In this document: piece after piece, positions 1 through 6,197 of the stretch
Layout of the letters: each line of letters begins with the position of its first letter
Numbering within the stretch: the first letter of the stretch is position 1
Assembly: GCA_046302855.1 (NCBI GenBank)
Contig: JBKCHH010000083.1
Coordinates: forward strand, 1-18,032
Length of the DNA: 18,032 nt
Direction: 5' to 3'
DNA from: JBKCHH01 sp046302855
GTDB lineage: Bacteria > Pseudomonadota > Alphaproteobacteria > Rickettsiales > UBA8987
The notes under the pieces: model-generated
What the model saw: only the letters and a program-made list of their open reading frames with translations
What the model was told of the DNA's origin: nothing
Databases searched by the model: none
Program-made: the position numbers and the translations under genes

Positions 1-334
1 TGTAGGTGGGAATTTTTATAGCAGAAGTAGCATCCACGCTTGAAAATTCAGCAAATGAGCCACTATGATTACTAATATAGCCAATCACCTGCCCTTTTTT
101 TATACCACTCACCTTTTTACCAAGCTCTACAACCTTGCCCACCCCTTCCCTACCCAAAATTGCTGGATAGGCTTTGGGAGCATAGGTGCCAGCTGCATTT
201 TTTATATAGATGTCTAAAAAGTTCAAACCAGCATATAGATTTTGAACAAGTATTTGATTCTCATTAATTTTTGGAGTAGCGCTATTTTCATGATAGATTT
301 TTTTACTATTATCTTTTATTAAAACTGCTTTCAT
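1..334 (-). CDS. NADPH:quinone oxidoreductase, zeta-crystallin type MDR family (partial)
   Basis: This is the N-terminal 111 residues of a medium-chain dehydrogenase/reductase; the rest lies beyond the left edge of the window. Members reduce quinones with NADPH in the cytoplasm. The reading frame starts at an ATG (MKAVLIKDNS) and shows the QOR pattern GLNFLDIY near residues 36-43, the catalytic-domain motif GREGVG at 61-66, and a GxxVIGY strand near 81-86. No zinc-binding cysteines are visible in this part, which fits the zinc-free QOR group rather than alcohol dehydrogenases. It diverges from dut with only 22 bases between the two start codons, so the promoter of each must overlap the other gene or be very short. 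The exact substrate cannot be told from the fragment. Confidence 0.8.
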   Translation of the reverse strand, partial: MKAVLIKDNSKKIYHENSATPKINENQILVQNLYAGLNFLDIYIKNAAGTYAPKAYPAILGREGVGKVVELGKKVSGIKKGQVIGYISNHSGSFAEFSSVDATSAIKIPTY

Positions 335-356
335 ATATTTATTATAAAAAATATTT

Positions 357-800
357 ATGCCACAAGTAATTGTAAAAATAAAGAAATTACACAGTAATGT
401 TAATTTGCCTAACTATCAAACTGAGCAAAGTGCTGGGGTTGATTTAGAGGCAAATATCACCGAAAATATAGTTATAAGATCTGGGAAGAGAGAGCTAATT
501 AGCACCGGTCTTGCCATTGAATTGCCAAGGGGTTTTGAGGCACAAATTCGCCCCCGTTCAGGGCTTGCCTTAAAAAACGGCATTACTGTTTTAAATAGCC
601 CCGGCACCATAGATGCTGATTACAGGGGCGAGATAAAGGTTCTGCTAATAAATTTAGGCGAGGAAGATTTCACCATAATCCCAAAAATGCGAATTGCACA
701 AATGATAATAGCCCCATTTACAAGGGCAGATTTTCAAGAAGAAATAGATTTAACTTCCAGCCAAAGGGGCACGGGTGGCTTTGGTTCAACTGGCGTTTAG
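357..800 (+). CDS. dut: dUTP diphosphatase (dUTPase)
   Basis: Trimeric dUTPase that hydrolyses dUTP to dUMP and diphosphate, keeping uracil out of DNA and supplying dUMP for thymidylate synthesis. All five family motifs are present in order: AGVDLEA (26-32), RPRSGLA (65-71), GTIDADYRGE (83-92, with the likely catalytic Asp at 86), RIAQMI (112-117) and the glycine-rich C-terminal RGTGGFGSTG (137-146) that closes over the triphosphate. The length, 147 residues, is typical of the bacterial enzyme. The ATG start is well placed in front of the first conserved strand. No clear ribosome binding site is seen in the 22 bases before it, so the message may be leaderless or begin inside the divergent oxidoreductase gene. 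It converges on rpsP, with 33 bases between the two stops. Confidence 0.97.
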   Translation: MPQVIVKIKKLHSNVNLPNYQTEQSAGVDLEANITENIVIRSGKRELISTGLAIELPRGFEAQIRPRSGLALKNGITVLNSPGTIDADYRGEIKVLLINLGEEDFTIIPKMRIAQMIIAPFTRADFQEEIDLTSSQRGTGGFGSTGV

Positions 801-833
801 TGGGGGTTTAGTAGAGGTCTAGAAAACCAACTC

Positions 834-1232
834 TTAAGCCTCAACCGCAGCGGCGGCTTCTTGTTTTTTAGCACTAGCTTCTGCTTTTTTGGCTTCTAGC
901 TCTTTCTTTTTAGCAACACCAGCGGTAGTTGCTTTAACTTTTAGAGCAAGTTTTTTATTTAAAGCCTTAATAAATGGCACCTTTTGACCAATATCTTTTT
1001 TCTGCAAGAACAAAACCACTCTATCAGTTGGCTCCGCCCCTTTAGATAGCCAATATTCAGCCCTTTCTTTTAATATGGAAATTCTTTTTTCTTCTTCATT
1101 TAATAGTGGATTATAAGAACCCAGCTCTTCTATAAATTTACCATCTCTTGGACCCTTACCTTCAGCCACTACTATATTGTAGTAGGGTCTATTTTTACTG
1201 CCTGATCTTGCTAATCTTATTTTTAAAGCCAT
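834..1232 (-). CDS. rpsP: 30S ribosomal protein S16
   Basis: Small-subunit ribosomal protein that binds 16S rRNA and helps assembly of the 30S body. The first ~80 residues match the family closely: MALKIRLARSGSKNRPYYNIVVAE at the N terminus, then a GxYNPL segment and a TDRV motif. The protein is 132 residues, longer than the ~82 of E. coli, because of a C-terminal tail of about 45 residues rich in Ala, Lys and Glu; such tails are common in alphaproteobacteria. The gene lies 66 bases downstream of sucD on the same strand. The usual partners rimM, trmD and rplS are not beside it. No strong Shine-Dalgarno sequence precedes the ATG. Confidence 0.96.
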   Translation of the reverse strand: MALKIRLARSGSKNRPYYNIVVAEGKGPRDGKFIEELGSYNPLLNEEEKRISILKERAEYWLSKGAEPTDRVVLFLQKKDIGQKVPFIKALNKKLALKVKATTAGVAKKKELEAKKAEASAKKQEAAAAVEA

Positions 1233-1256
1233 ATTTTAAATTGTTTAAGAGGGGCG

Positions 1257-1284
1257 ATAATGCACATATGATAATAAATAGCAA
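1257..1284 (-). promoter_or_regulatory. Possible rpsP promoter
   Basis: On the minus strand TTGCTA (1279-1284) and CATTAT (1257-1262) are 16 bases apart, upstream of rpsP in the 66-base gap after sucD. The -10 box matches the consensus at only four of six positions and the region is AT-rich, so this is a weak call. Read-through from sucD is the alternative, since no terminator is obvious in the gap. Confidence 0.25.
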
Positions 1285-1298
1285 GAATAATTTATACC

Positions 1299-2168
1299 TT
1301 ACAAAATACTTTTTAAGGTTTCGCCAAGTTTAGAGGGAGAATCTGAAATTTTCATGCCGGCAGATTTCATGGCTTCAATTTTATCTTCCGCGCCACCCTT
1401 GCCACCTGCAACTATTGCACCAGCATGCCCCATTCTTCTTCCCTTAGGAGCGGTTCTGCCTGCAATAAAGCCAACCATTGGCTTTTTGATTTTGGATTTT
1501 TTTACAAATTCAGCTGCCTCTTCTTCCGCACTGCCACCAATTTCACCAATCATAATAATTGATTCAGTCTTATCGTCATGTAAGAATAAATCTATAGCAT
1601 CTATAAAGTTAGTGCCGTTTACTGGGTCGCCACCTATACCAATACAGGTAGATTGCCCTAAATTTAATTTAGAGGTTTGAAATACCGCCTCATAAGTTAG
1701 CGTTCCGCTGCGTGAAACTATCCCCACCTTGCCTTTTTTGTGAATGTGACCTGGCATTATACCAATTTTACATTCATCTGGCGTAATAATACCGGGGCAG
1801 TTTGGCCCAATAAGCCTAGACTTTGAACCACTTAGTGCCCGCTTTACAATTACCATATCTAATACTGGAATTCCTTCTGTTATACACACAATTAGCTCTA
1901 TTTTTGCATCTATTGCTTCTAAAATGGCATCAGCTGCAAAGGGGGGCGGAACATAAATTACCGAGGCATTACAATCAGTTTTTTTCTTGGCATCTAAAAC
2001 CGTATCAAACACTGGTAGATTAAGGTGCTTTTGCCCACCTTTGCCGGGGGTAACGCCACCTACCATTTTTGTTCCATAGGCAATTGCTTGCTCTGAATGG
2101 AAAGTTCCTTGAGCTCCAGTAAAGCCCTGACAAATTACTTTAGTATTTTTATTAACCAATACAGACAT
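1299..2168 (-). CDS. sucD: Succinate-CoA ligase (ADP/GDP-forming), alpha subunit
   Basis: Alpha subunit of succinyl-CoA synthetase, which converts succinyl-CoA to succinate with formation of ATP or GTP in the TCA cycle. It binds CoA through its N-terminal Rossmann fold (CQGFTGAQGTFHSEQA near residues 14-29) and carries the phospho-histidine in MGHAGAIVAGGKGG (His about 248). The start chosen is the ATG at 2168: it gives 289 residues, the same length as E. coli SucD, and has GGGAG five bases upstream. An in-frame upstream ATG would add 14 residues with no similarity to the family. The partner sucC is also on the minus strand but starts 1.7 kb upstream and is separated from sucD by a plus-strand small gene, so sucD probably needs its own promoter. 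Confidence 0.97.
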   Translation of the reverse strand: MSVLVNKNTKVICQGFTGAQGTFHSEQAIAYGTKMVGGVTPGKGGQKHLNLPVFDTVLDAKKKTDCNASVIYVPPPFAADAILEAIDAKIELIVCITEGIPVLDMVIVKRALSGSKSRLIGPNCPGIITPDECKIGIMPGHIHKKGKVGIVSRSGTLTYEAVFQTSKLNLGQSTCIGIGGDPVNGTNFIDAIDLFLHDDKTESIIMIGEIGGSAEEEAAEFVKKSKIKKPMVGFIAGRTAPKGRRMGHAGAIVAGGKGGAEDKIEAMKSAGMKISDSPSKLGETLKSIL

Positions 2169-2198
2169 TTTTTCTCCCAAAAAACGGTTCGGGGCGAC

Positions 2199-2225
2199 AC
2201 TATAAAACAAAAACTATGCAGTCAA
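2199..2225 (-). promoter_or_regulatory. Possible sucD promoter
   Basis: Read on the minus strand, TTGACT (2220-2225) and TATAGT (2199-2204) lie 15 bases apart, about 30 bases upstream of the sucD start. Both hexamers match sigma-70 boxes at five of six positions, but the spacer is shorter than the usual 16-18. A local promoter is expected here because a gene on the other strand separates sucD from sucC. Confidence 0.45.
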
Positions 2226-2349
2226 GAAATAAGAAAAGATTATTTTTTAGCAACAGTAGAAATGATGTTTTTTTTAGTGTTTTTTGGGGGGGCGGTTTTT
2301 TAGGGGTGTGTTAAAATTTGGTTAAAAAGCCAAAAAAATCTTAATTAAA

Positions 2350-2369
2350 GTCAATATTTTATATTGACA
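2350..2369 (+). promoter_or_regulatory. Perfect 19-base dyad overlapping a consensus -35 box
   Basis: The arms GTCAATAT (2350-2357) and ATATTGAC (2361-2368) are exact reverse complements with a TTT centre. The right arm together with A2369 forms TTGACA (2364-2369), a perfect -35 hexamer facing the small gene at 2484. No good -10 box stands 16-18 bases further on (GCCATT or TGCCAT), so the promoter is incomplete by sigma-70 rules, or an activator or another sigma factor is used. The arrangement suits an operator for a dimeric regulator that would block or assist polymerase. The regulator is unknown. Confidence 0.45.
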
Positions 2370-2439
2370 TCTCTCTCTGCTAAACTGCCATTGTTCTTCG
2401 TATTTCATGCCTTTGCAAATTGTTTAGGCTATTGCTTTT

Positions 2440-2458
2440 TTGTCTTTTTTAAAGACAA
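2440..2458 (+). promoter_or_regulatory. Leader hairpin upstream of the small gene
   Basis: TTGTCTTT (2440-2447) and AAAGACAA (2451-2458) pair perfectly around a TTT loop. The hairpin ends 11 bases before the AAGGAG ribosome binding site of the gene at 2484. It could stabilise the message or affect translation. A terminator is unlikely, since no U-run follows. Confidence 0.35.
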
Positions 2459-2469
2459 CCAACCACTCT

Positions 2470-2475
2470 AAGGAG
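2470..2475 (+). promoter_or_regulatory. Strong ribosome binding site
   Basis: AAGGAG lies eight bases before the ATG at 2484. This is near the ideal Shine-Dalgarno sequence and spacing, and it is much stronger than the sites of most genes in the window. It fixes the start of the small gene and argues that the gene is translated. Confidence 0.65.
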
Positions 2476-2483
2476 AAAAAACA

Positions 2484-2684
2484 ATGAAAGATCAAAACCA
2501 ACACTTCTCCGGCAATGATGACAATCCATACCAATTCTGCCCCGGCAATGGTGAGCGTCTTTCCGATGGCACTTACTGGGTTCAGGCAGCTAAAGTAAAA
2601 GTTGGCGACATCATCGGAAATAAAATTTGCGTAGAAACCGCTATCTTCGGTGGATACGGATTCTGCCGTTGGCAACAACTCTAA
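2484..2684 (+). CDS. Unknown 66-residue small protein, probably highly expressed
   Basis: I do not recognise this protein. It is soluble-looking, with no signal peptide, lipobox or membrane segment. It is rich in Gly, Asn, Gln and aromatic residues, and has three Cys at 19, 49 and 61; the C-terminal half includes KVKVGDIIGNKICVET and a GGYGFC turn. Evidence that it is real: an AAGGAG site at ideal spacing, its own upstream signals, a 12-bp perfect hairpin just after the stop, GC near 46% by hand count (clearly above its surroundings), and codon choice unlike its neighbours. All four Phe codons are TTC, both Arg codons are CGT, and three of four Ile codons are ATC, a pattern of strongly expressed genes or of foreign origin. 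It splits sucC from sucD on the opposite strand. A peptide precursor or a small stress protein are guesses only; no modification enzymes lie nearby. Confidence 0.6.
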   Translation: MKDQNQHFSGNDDNPYQFCPGNGERLSDGTYWVQAAKVKVGDIIGNKICVETAIFGGYGFCRWQQL

Positions 2685-2692
2685 CCTAACAG

Positions 2693-2719
2693 ATGAAGAG
2701 TGCTCCTAGCACTCTTCAT
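2693..2719 (+). terminator. Perfect 12-bp hairpin between the small gene and sucC ends
   Basis: ATGAAGAGTGCT (2693-2704) and AGCACTCTTCAT (2708-2719) pair without mismatch around a CCT loop. The hairpin starts eight bases after the stop of the small gene and ends eight bases before the stop of the convergent sucC. No long T-run follows on either strand (TGTTAAAAC on plus), so it may stop transcription only partly, or protect the 3' ends of both messages. Confidence 0.55.
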
Positions 2720-2727
2720 TGTTAAAA

Positions 2728-3906
2728 CTATTTCTTCCCCACCGCCTTCACAATTTTCTTAGCGGCATCGCCCAAATCATTTGCAGGGATAATATCTAGG
2801 CCAGATTTTGCTAGAATTTCTTTGCCTAAATCTACATTTGTGCCCTCTAGGCGAACAACTAGGGGAATTGAGAGTTTCACCTCTTTAGCAGCGGCTATTA
2901 TGCCGTTGGCAATAATATCGCACTTCATTATTCCGCCAAAAATATTTACTAAAATACCTTTTACATTGCTATCACTCAATATTATTTTGAAAGCCTCTGT
3001 TACCTTTTCTTTATTAGCGCCGCCGCCAACATCTAAAAAGTTTGCAGGTTCCGCCCCTTCTAGCTTAATAATATCCATAGTTGCCATGGCTAAGCCCGCC
3101 CCATTTACCATACAGCCAATGTTGCCATCCATTTTTACATAAGAAATGCCAATATCATTCGCCTTGGTTTCAAGTGGGTTTTCTTCATGAACATCACGCA
3201 GTTCCACAATTTCAGGGTGGCGGAATAGTGAATTATCATCAAAGGTAATTTTTGCATCTATGGCAACTAGCTTTTCACCCTCAACCAGCCCTAGCGGATT
3301 AATTTCAATTTGGGCGGCATCTGTGCCAATAAAAGTTTTGTATAGGCCTTTGATAATGCTAGATATTTGCGTGAATAGATTTTTTTCTTCAAAACCTAAT
3401 GCATAAGCAATGTTGCGAAGATGGTAGGCTTGAATGCCCTCAACAGGGTCAATAGCCACGGTTAAAACCTTCTCTGGGTGATGTTTTGCTACCTCTTCAA
3501 TATCCACCCCGCCTTCTTTTGAAACTATAAAGGTTACTTTTGAAGTTGCCCTATCTACAAGTAAACTAATATAATATTCTTTTAGAATGTTGGCAGCCTC
3601 TGCAATTAGAATTTTTCTAACCTCTTGGCCCTCACTTGTAGTTTGGTAAGTAACCAAATGCTTGCCAAACAAGCCTTTGCATATGTTTTTTACTTCCTCA
3701 ACTGTTTTTGCAAGTTTTACACCACCAGCCTTGCCCCTGCCACCAGCGTGGATTTGAGCCTTAACAACCAGTAATTTTGCACCATTCGAAATAAGGTTCT
3801 TGGCAATTTTTTCTGCCTCATTAACGCTTGAAGACACCTGCCCCCCTGGAACTGGCACGCCGAATTTTTTTAATACATCTTTTGCTTGATATTCGTGAAT
3901 GTTCAT
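2728..3906 (-). CDS. sucC: Succinate-CoA ligase, beta subunit
   Basis: Beta subunit of succinyl-CoA synthetase. It holds the nucleotide in an N-terminal ATP-grasp fold and forms the active site with SucD. The N terminus MNIHEYQAKDVLKKFGVPVP is diagnostic, followed by the KAQIHAGGRGKAGGVK loop, NPLG near residue 203, and the C-terminal GCMVNGAGLAMATMD and NIFGGIMKCD segments. At 392 residues it matches the usual ~388. The ATG start is the canonical one, with a weak CAGGGT site about eight bases upstream. The gene diverges from ychF across 129 AT-rich bases. Downstream it converges on a small plus-strand gene instead of running into sucD, which is unusual for this pair. Confidence 0.97.
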   Translation of the reverse strand: MNIHEYQAKDVLKKFGVPVPGGQVSSSVNEAEKIAKNLISNGAKLLVVKAQIHAGGRGKAGGVKLAKTVEEVKNICKGLFGKHLVTYQTTSEGQEVRKILIAEAANILKEYYISLLVDRATSKVTFIVSKEGGVDIEEVAKHHPEKVLTVAIDPVEGIQAYHLRNIAYALGFEEKNLFTQISSIIKGLYKTFIGTDAAQIEINPLGLVEGEKLVAIDAKITFDDNSLFRHPEIVELRDVHEENPLETKANDIGISYVKMDGNIGCMVNGAGLAMATMDIIKLEGAEPANFLDVGGGANKEKVTEAFKIILSDSNVKGILVNIFGGIMKCDIIANGIIAAAKEVKLSIPLVVRLEGTNVDLGKEILAKSGLDIIPANDLGDAAKKIVKAVGKK

Positions 3907-4035
3907 AAAATTTACCCTGTTTATTGTGGGGATAAGCTAAAAGAAAAAATTTTTTAAGCAACCAAAATATATTTTCTTAAAAATAATTATTACTTTTTAT
4001 TATAAACTATTTAGAAGGGGGTAAAATATATTTAT

Positions 4036-5145
4036 ATGACCTTAAAGTGTGGAATTGTGGGCTTGCCAAATGTGGGGAAATCTACCCTATTTAATGCCCT
4101 TACGCAAACCATTTCAGCCCAGGCGGCTAACTACCCCTTTTGCACCATAGAGCCAAATGTGGGGATTGTTGCCGTGCCAGATGAAAGGCTAAACAAGCTA
4201 GCTAAAATTGCAGGTTCTGCCAAACTAATTCCAAACTCGCTAGAGTTTGTGGATATTGCAGGGCTGGTAAAGGGGGCAAACAAGGGCGAAGGGCTTGGAA
4301 ATCAGTTTTTGGGGCATATTCGCGAAGTTGACCTTATTCTGCATGTGGTGCGTTGCTTTGAAGATGATGACATCATCCATGTGGAAGGCAAGGTAAACCC
4401 AATTAGTGATAGTGAAATTATTGAAACTGAATTGATTTTGGCGGATTTAGATTCCGCCCAAAAACGCCTTAATTCCATAGAGAAGAAAGCAAAATCTAAT
4501 AGTGATAACAAAGAGTTGCAAGTAGAATATAATCTATTACTTAAACTCATTCCCATTTTAAATAGTGGCAAGCCCGCCATTAGCGTTGAAATTAAAAGTG
4601 AGGAGGAAGCAAGGGCGTTAAAAATGCTTCACCTAATTACGGCAAAAAACTTTATGTTTGTGTGCAATGTGGCGGAAAAAGACCTTCCCCATGGCAATAA
4701 ATATTCAGATGCTGTGTTTAAAAAAGCCAAAGATTTAGGGCTTTCTGCCAGCATAATTTGCAGTAAAATTGAAGAGGAAATCTCTAGCCTTAGCAGTTTA
4801 GAAGAAAAAAATGAGTTCTTAGAAAGCCTTGGTTTAAAACAATCTGGCTTAGACCAAATTATTAAGAATTCATATCAACTTCTTGATTTAATTACTTTTT
4901 ATACCGTTGGACCAAAAGAAGCACACGCTTGGACGGTTAAGAAAAAATCCACCGCCCCACAAGCAGCGGGTGAAATTCATAGCGATTTTGAAAAGGGCTT
5001 TATTCGTGCCGAAACCATTTCTGCCAGCGATTTTATTCAATATAATGGCGAGCAAGGGACAAAGGATAACGGCAGGCTAAGGGTTGAGGGCAAAGATTAT
5101 ATAGTGCAAGATGGCGATATTTTTCACTTTAGGTTTAATGTTTAG
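4036..5145 (+). CDS. ychF: Redox-regulated ATPase YchF (OLA1 family)
   Basis: Universally conserved P-loop protein of the Obg/OLA1 family that prefers ATP and binds ribosomes; it is linked to stress and redox control. The P-loop GLPNVGKST is at residues 9-17, the switch region DIAGLVKGANKGEGLGNQFL follows, and NVAE replaces the guanine-specifying NKxD, which is the hallmark of this ATP-using family. The C-terminal TGS domain is recognisable from LITFYTVGPKEAHAW to the end (YIVQDGDIFHFRFNV). Length is 369 residues against about 363 in E. coli. AGAAGGGGG lies about 15 bases before the ATG, which is a long spacing. The common partner pth is not upstream. It converges on motB with 38 bases between stops. 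Confidence 0.97.
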   Translation: MTLKCGIVGLPNVGKSTLFNALTQTISAQAANYPFCTIEPNVGIVAVPDERLNKLAKIAGSAKLIPNSLEFVDIAGLVKGANKGEGLGNQFLGHIREVDLILHVVRCFEDDDIIHVEGKVNPISDSEIIETELILADLDSAQKRLNSIEKKAKSNSDNKELQVEYNLLLKLIPILNSGKPAISVEIKSEEEARALKMLHLITAKNFMFVCNVAEKDLPHGNKYSDAVFKKAKDLGLSASIICSKIEEEISSLSSLEEKNEFLESLGLKQSGLDQIIKNSYQLLDLITFYTVGPKEAHAWTVKKKSTAPQAAGEIHSDFEKGFIRAETISASDFIQYNGEQGTKDNGRLRVEGKDYIVQDGDIFHFRFNV

Positions 5146-5183
5146 ACATAATTATTCCCACAATTAAATAAGTATAATTATCT

Positions 5184-6182
5184 TCATTTCTTCTCCCCCT
5201 CCCCTTCCATAAAATGGTAGAAGAATGAATCTGGGGCAGACTTTTTAAAGTAGGGCAGAACTGTGCTTTTAATTAGTAGAATAGAAATGTAATCATTAAC
5301 AGGGTCAACTGAATTTATATTATTTAACGGTTCATTATTGCCCTTGCCAACAACACGCACAATTTGCTCTGGCGGAACGGAATTGCTTATAAGGGTTTTT
5401 CTTACCTGATTTGCCCTTTTGGAGGATATTTCAAACTCTGATATTAACTCTTGCCCCTCCTTATTTTTTACTGAACGAGAATGGCCATTAACGGCCACAT
5501 AGTTTGGAAGATAAGAAATAACTTGCGATAGCTTTGCCACTACCTGTCTTGCTTTGTTAGAGAGAATTTCTGCACCATCTATAAACAGGGAATTTCCTTC
5601 TGGATCTTTTATGGTTATAACCAAGCCTTCAACTGTTTGGTGAATTTCTATCATATCCTTTAAGCCTAAAGAATTTACAGAATTTTGTAGATAGCTACTT
5701 ATTTTTCTTTCCTGCTCTTTGTTAAGCTCACCTTTTTCTTCACCCTTATCTTGCTTTGCTTCACTTTCGCTAGTGGTGTTTTTTACGGTGAGAGATAACT
5801 GCTGATTTTCTGGCTCATCGGTTTGCACTTCAGTTTCTTTTTTGGTAACTATTTTAACTATAGGCCCAGTCATTGGTGCGCCTTGAATTATTCCTTTATT
5901 GGCGTTTAAATCTGGGCCAGTATCTTTTTCTATTGATTCTTTTCCACCTTTAAAACCAATGCCGGAAGAGGCTTGCAAGCCAATAGTTGGAGCAAAGTAA
6001 TCGGCTATTCCAGATAGGTCTTCATTTTCCGCTACATTTAATAGCCACAAAAGCAAGAAAAACGCCATCATAGCGGTTACGAAATCGGCATAGGCTACTT
6101 TCCATGCACCACCGTGATGCCCATGTCCACCCTTTTTTATCTTTTTTATTATGATGGTTTGGTTAGCGTTGTTATTGGCCAT
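5184..6182 (-). CDS. motB: Flagellar motor stator protein MotB
   Basis: Stator subunit that anchors the MotA/MotB proton channel to peptidoglycan. A short cytoplasmic N terminus rich in Lys, Gly and His leads to the single membrane helix AYADFVTAMMAFFLLLWLLN, with the proton-carrying Asp at 33. A plug-like segment and a charged linker (about residues 110-160) precede an OmpA-like domain (about 165-310). The SSKRANQV helix with Arg256 and the GKGNNEP turn are kept. Two usual peptidoglycan-binding signatures are altered: GHTD reads GHSR (233-236), and the terminal NRRVEI strand reads VNDYISIL. Length is 332 residues. It follows motA after 15 bases, so the two form an operon. The start ATG precedes the conserved helix by the usual ~30 residues. 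Confidence 0.95.
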   Translation of the reverse strand: MANNNANQTIIIKKIKKGGHGHHGGAWKVAYADFVTAMMAFFLLLWLLNVAENEDLSGIADYFAPTIGLQASSGIGFKGGKESIEKDTGPDLNANKGIIQGAPMTGPIVKIVTKKETEVQTDEPENQQLSLTVKNTTSESEAKQDKGEEKGELNKEQERKISSYLQNSVNSLGLKDMIEIHQTVEGLVITIKDPEGNSLFIDGAEILSNKARQVVAKLSQVISYLPNYVAVNGHSRSVKNKEGQELISEFEISSKRANQVRKTLISNSVPPEQIVRVVGKGNNEPLNNINSVDPVNDYISILLIKSTVLPYFKKSAPDSFFYHFMEGEGEKK

Positions 6183-6197
6183 AAATTAAACCACAAA

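Larger units (their letters stand above)
2169..2483. other. Regulatory intergenic region between sucD and the small gene at 2484
   Basis: These 315 bases have no convincing gene. They hold divergent signals: a likely sucD promoter near the left end, a stretch at about 2266-2312 that is almost only G and T on the plus strand and includes a run of seven G (2286-2292), the 19-base dyad with a consensus -35 box (2350-2369), and a leader hairpin (2440-2458) followed by a strong ribosome binding site for the plus-strand gene. A minus-strand reading frame through 2424-2678 is taken as a shadow of the small gene. Confidence 0.6.

Noticed and set aside
1354..1680. Plus-strand reading frame of 108 residues inside sucD
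   Set aside because: It is antisense to a strongly conserved gene, with a Pro/Ser/Ile-rich product typical of shadows.
2424..2678. Minus-strand reading frame of 84 residues across the small gene
   Set aside because: It is antisense to the better supported plus-strand gene, has no ribosome binding site, and its hydrophobic stretches follow from reading the complement.
5148..5181. Repeated ATAATTAT between the ychF and motB ends as a terminator stem
   Set aside because: Each copy is itself a palindrome of only A and T, the spacing is 18 bases, and no U-run follows; chance in AT-rich DNA is more likely.
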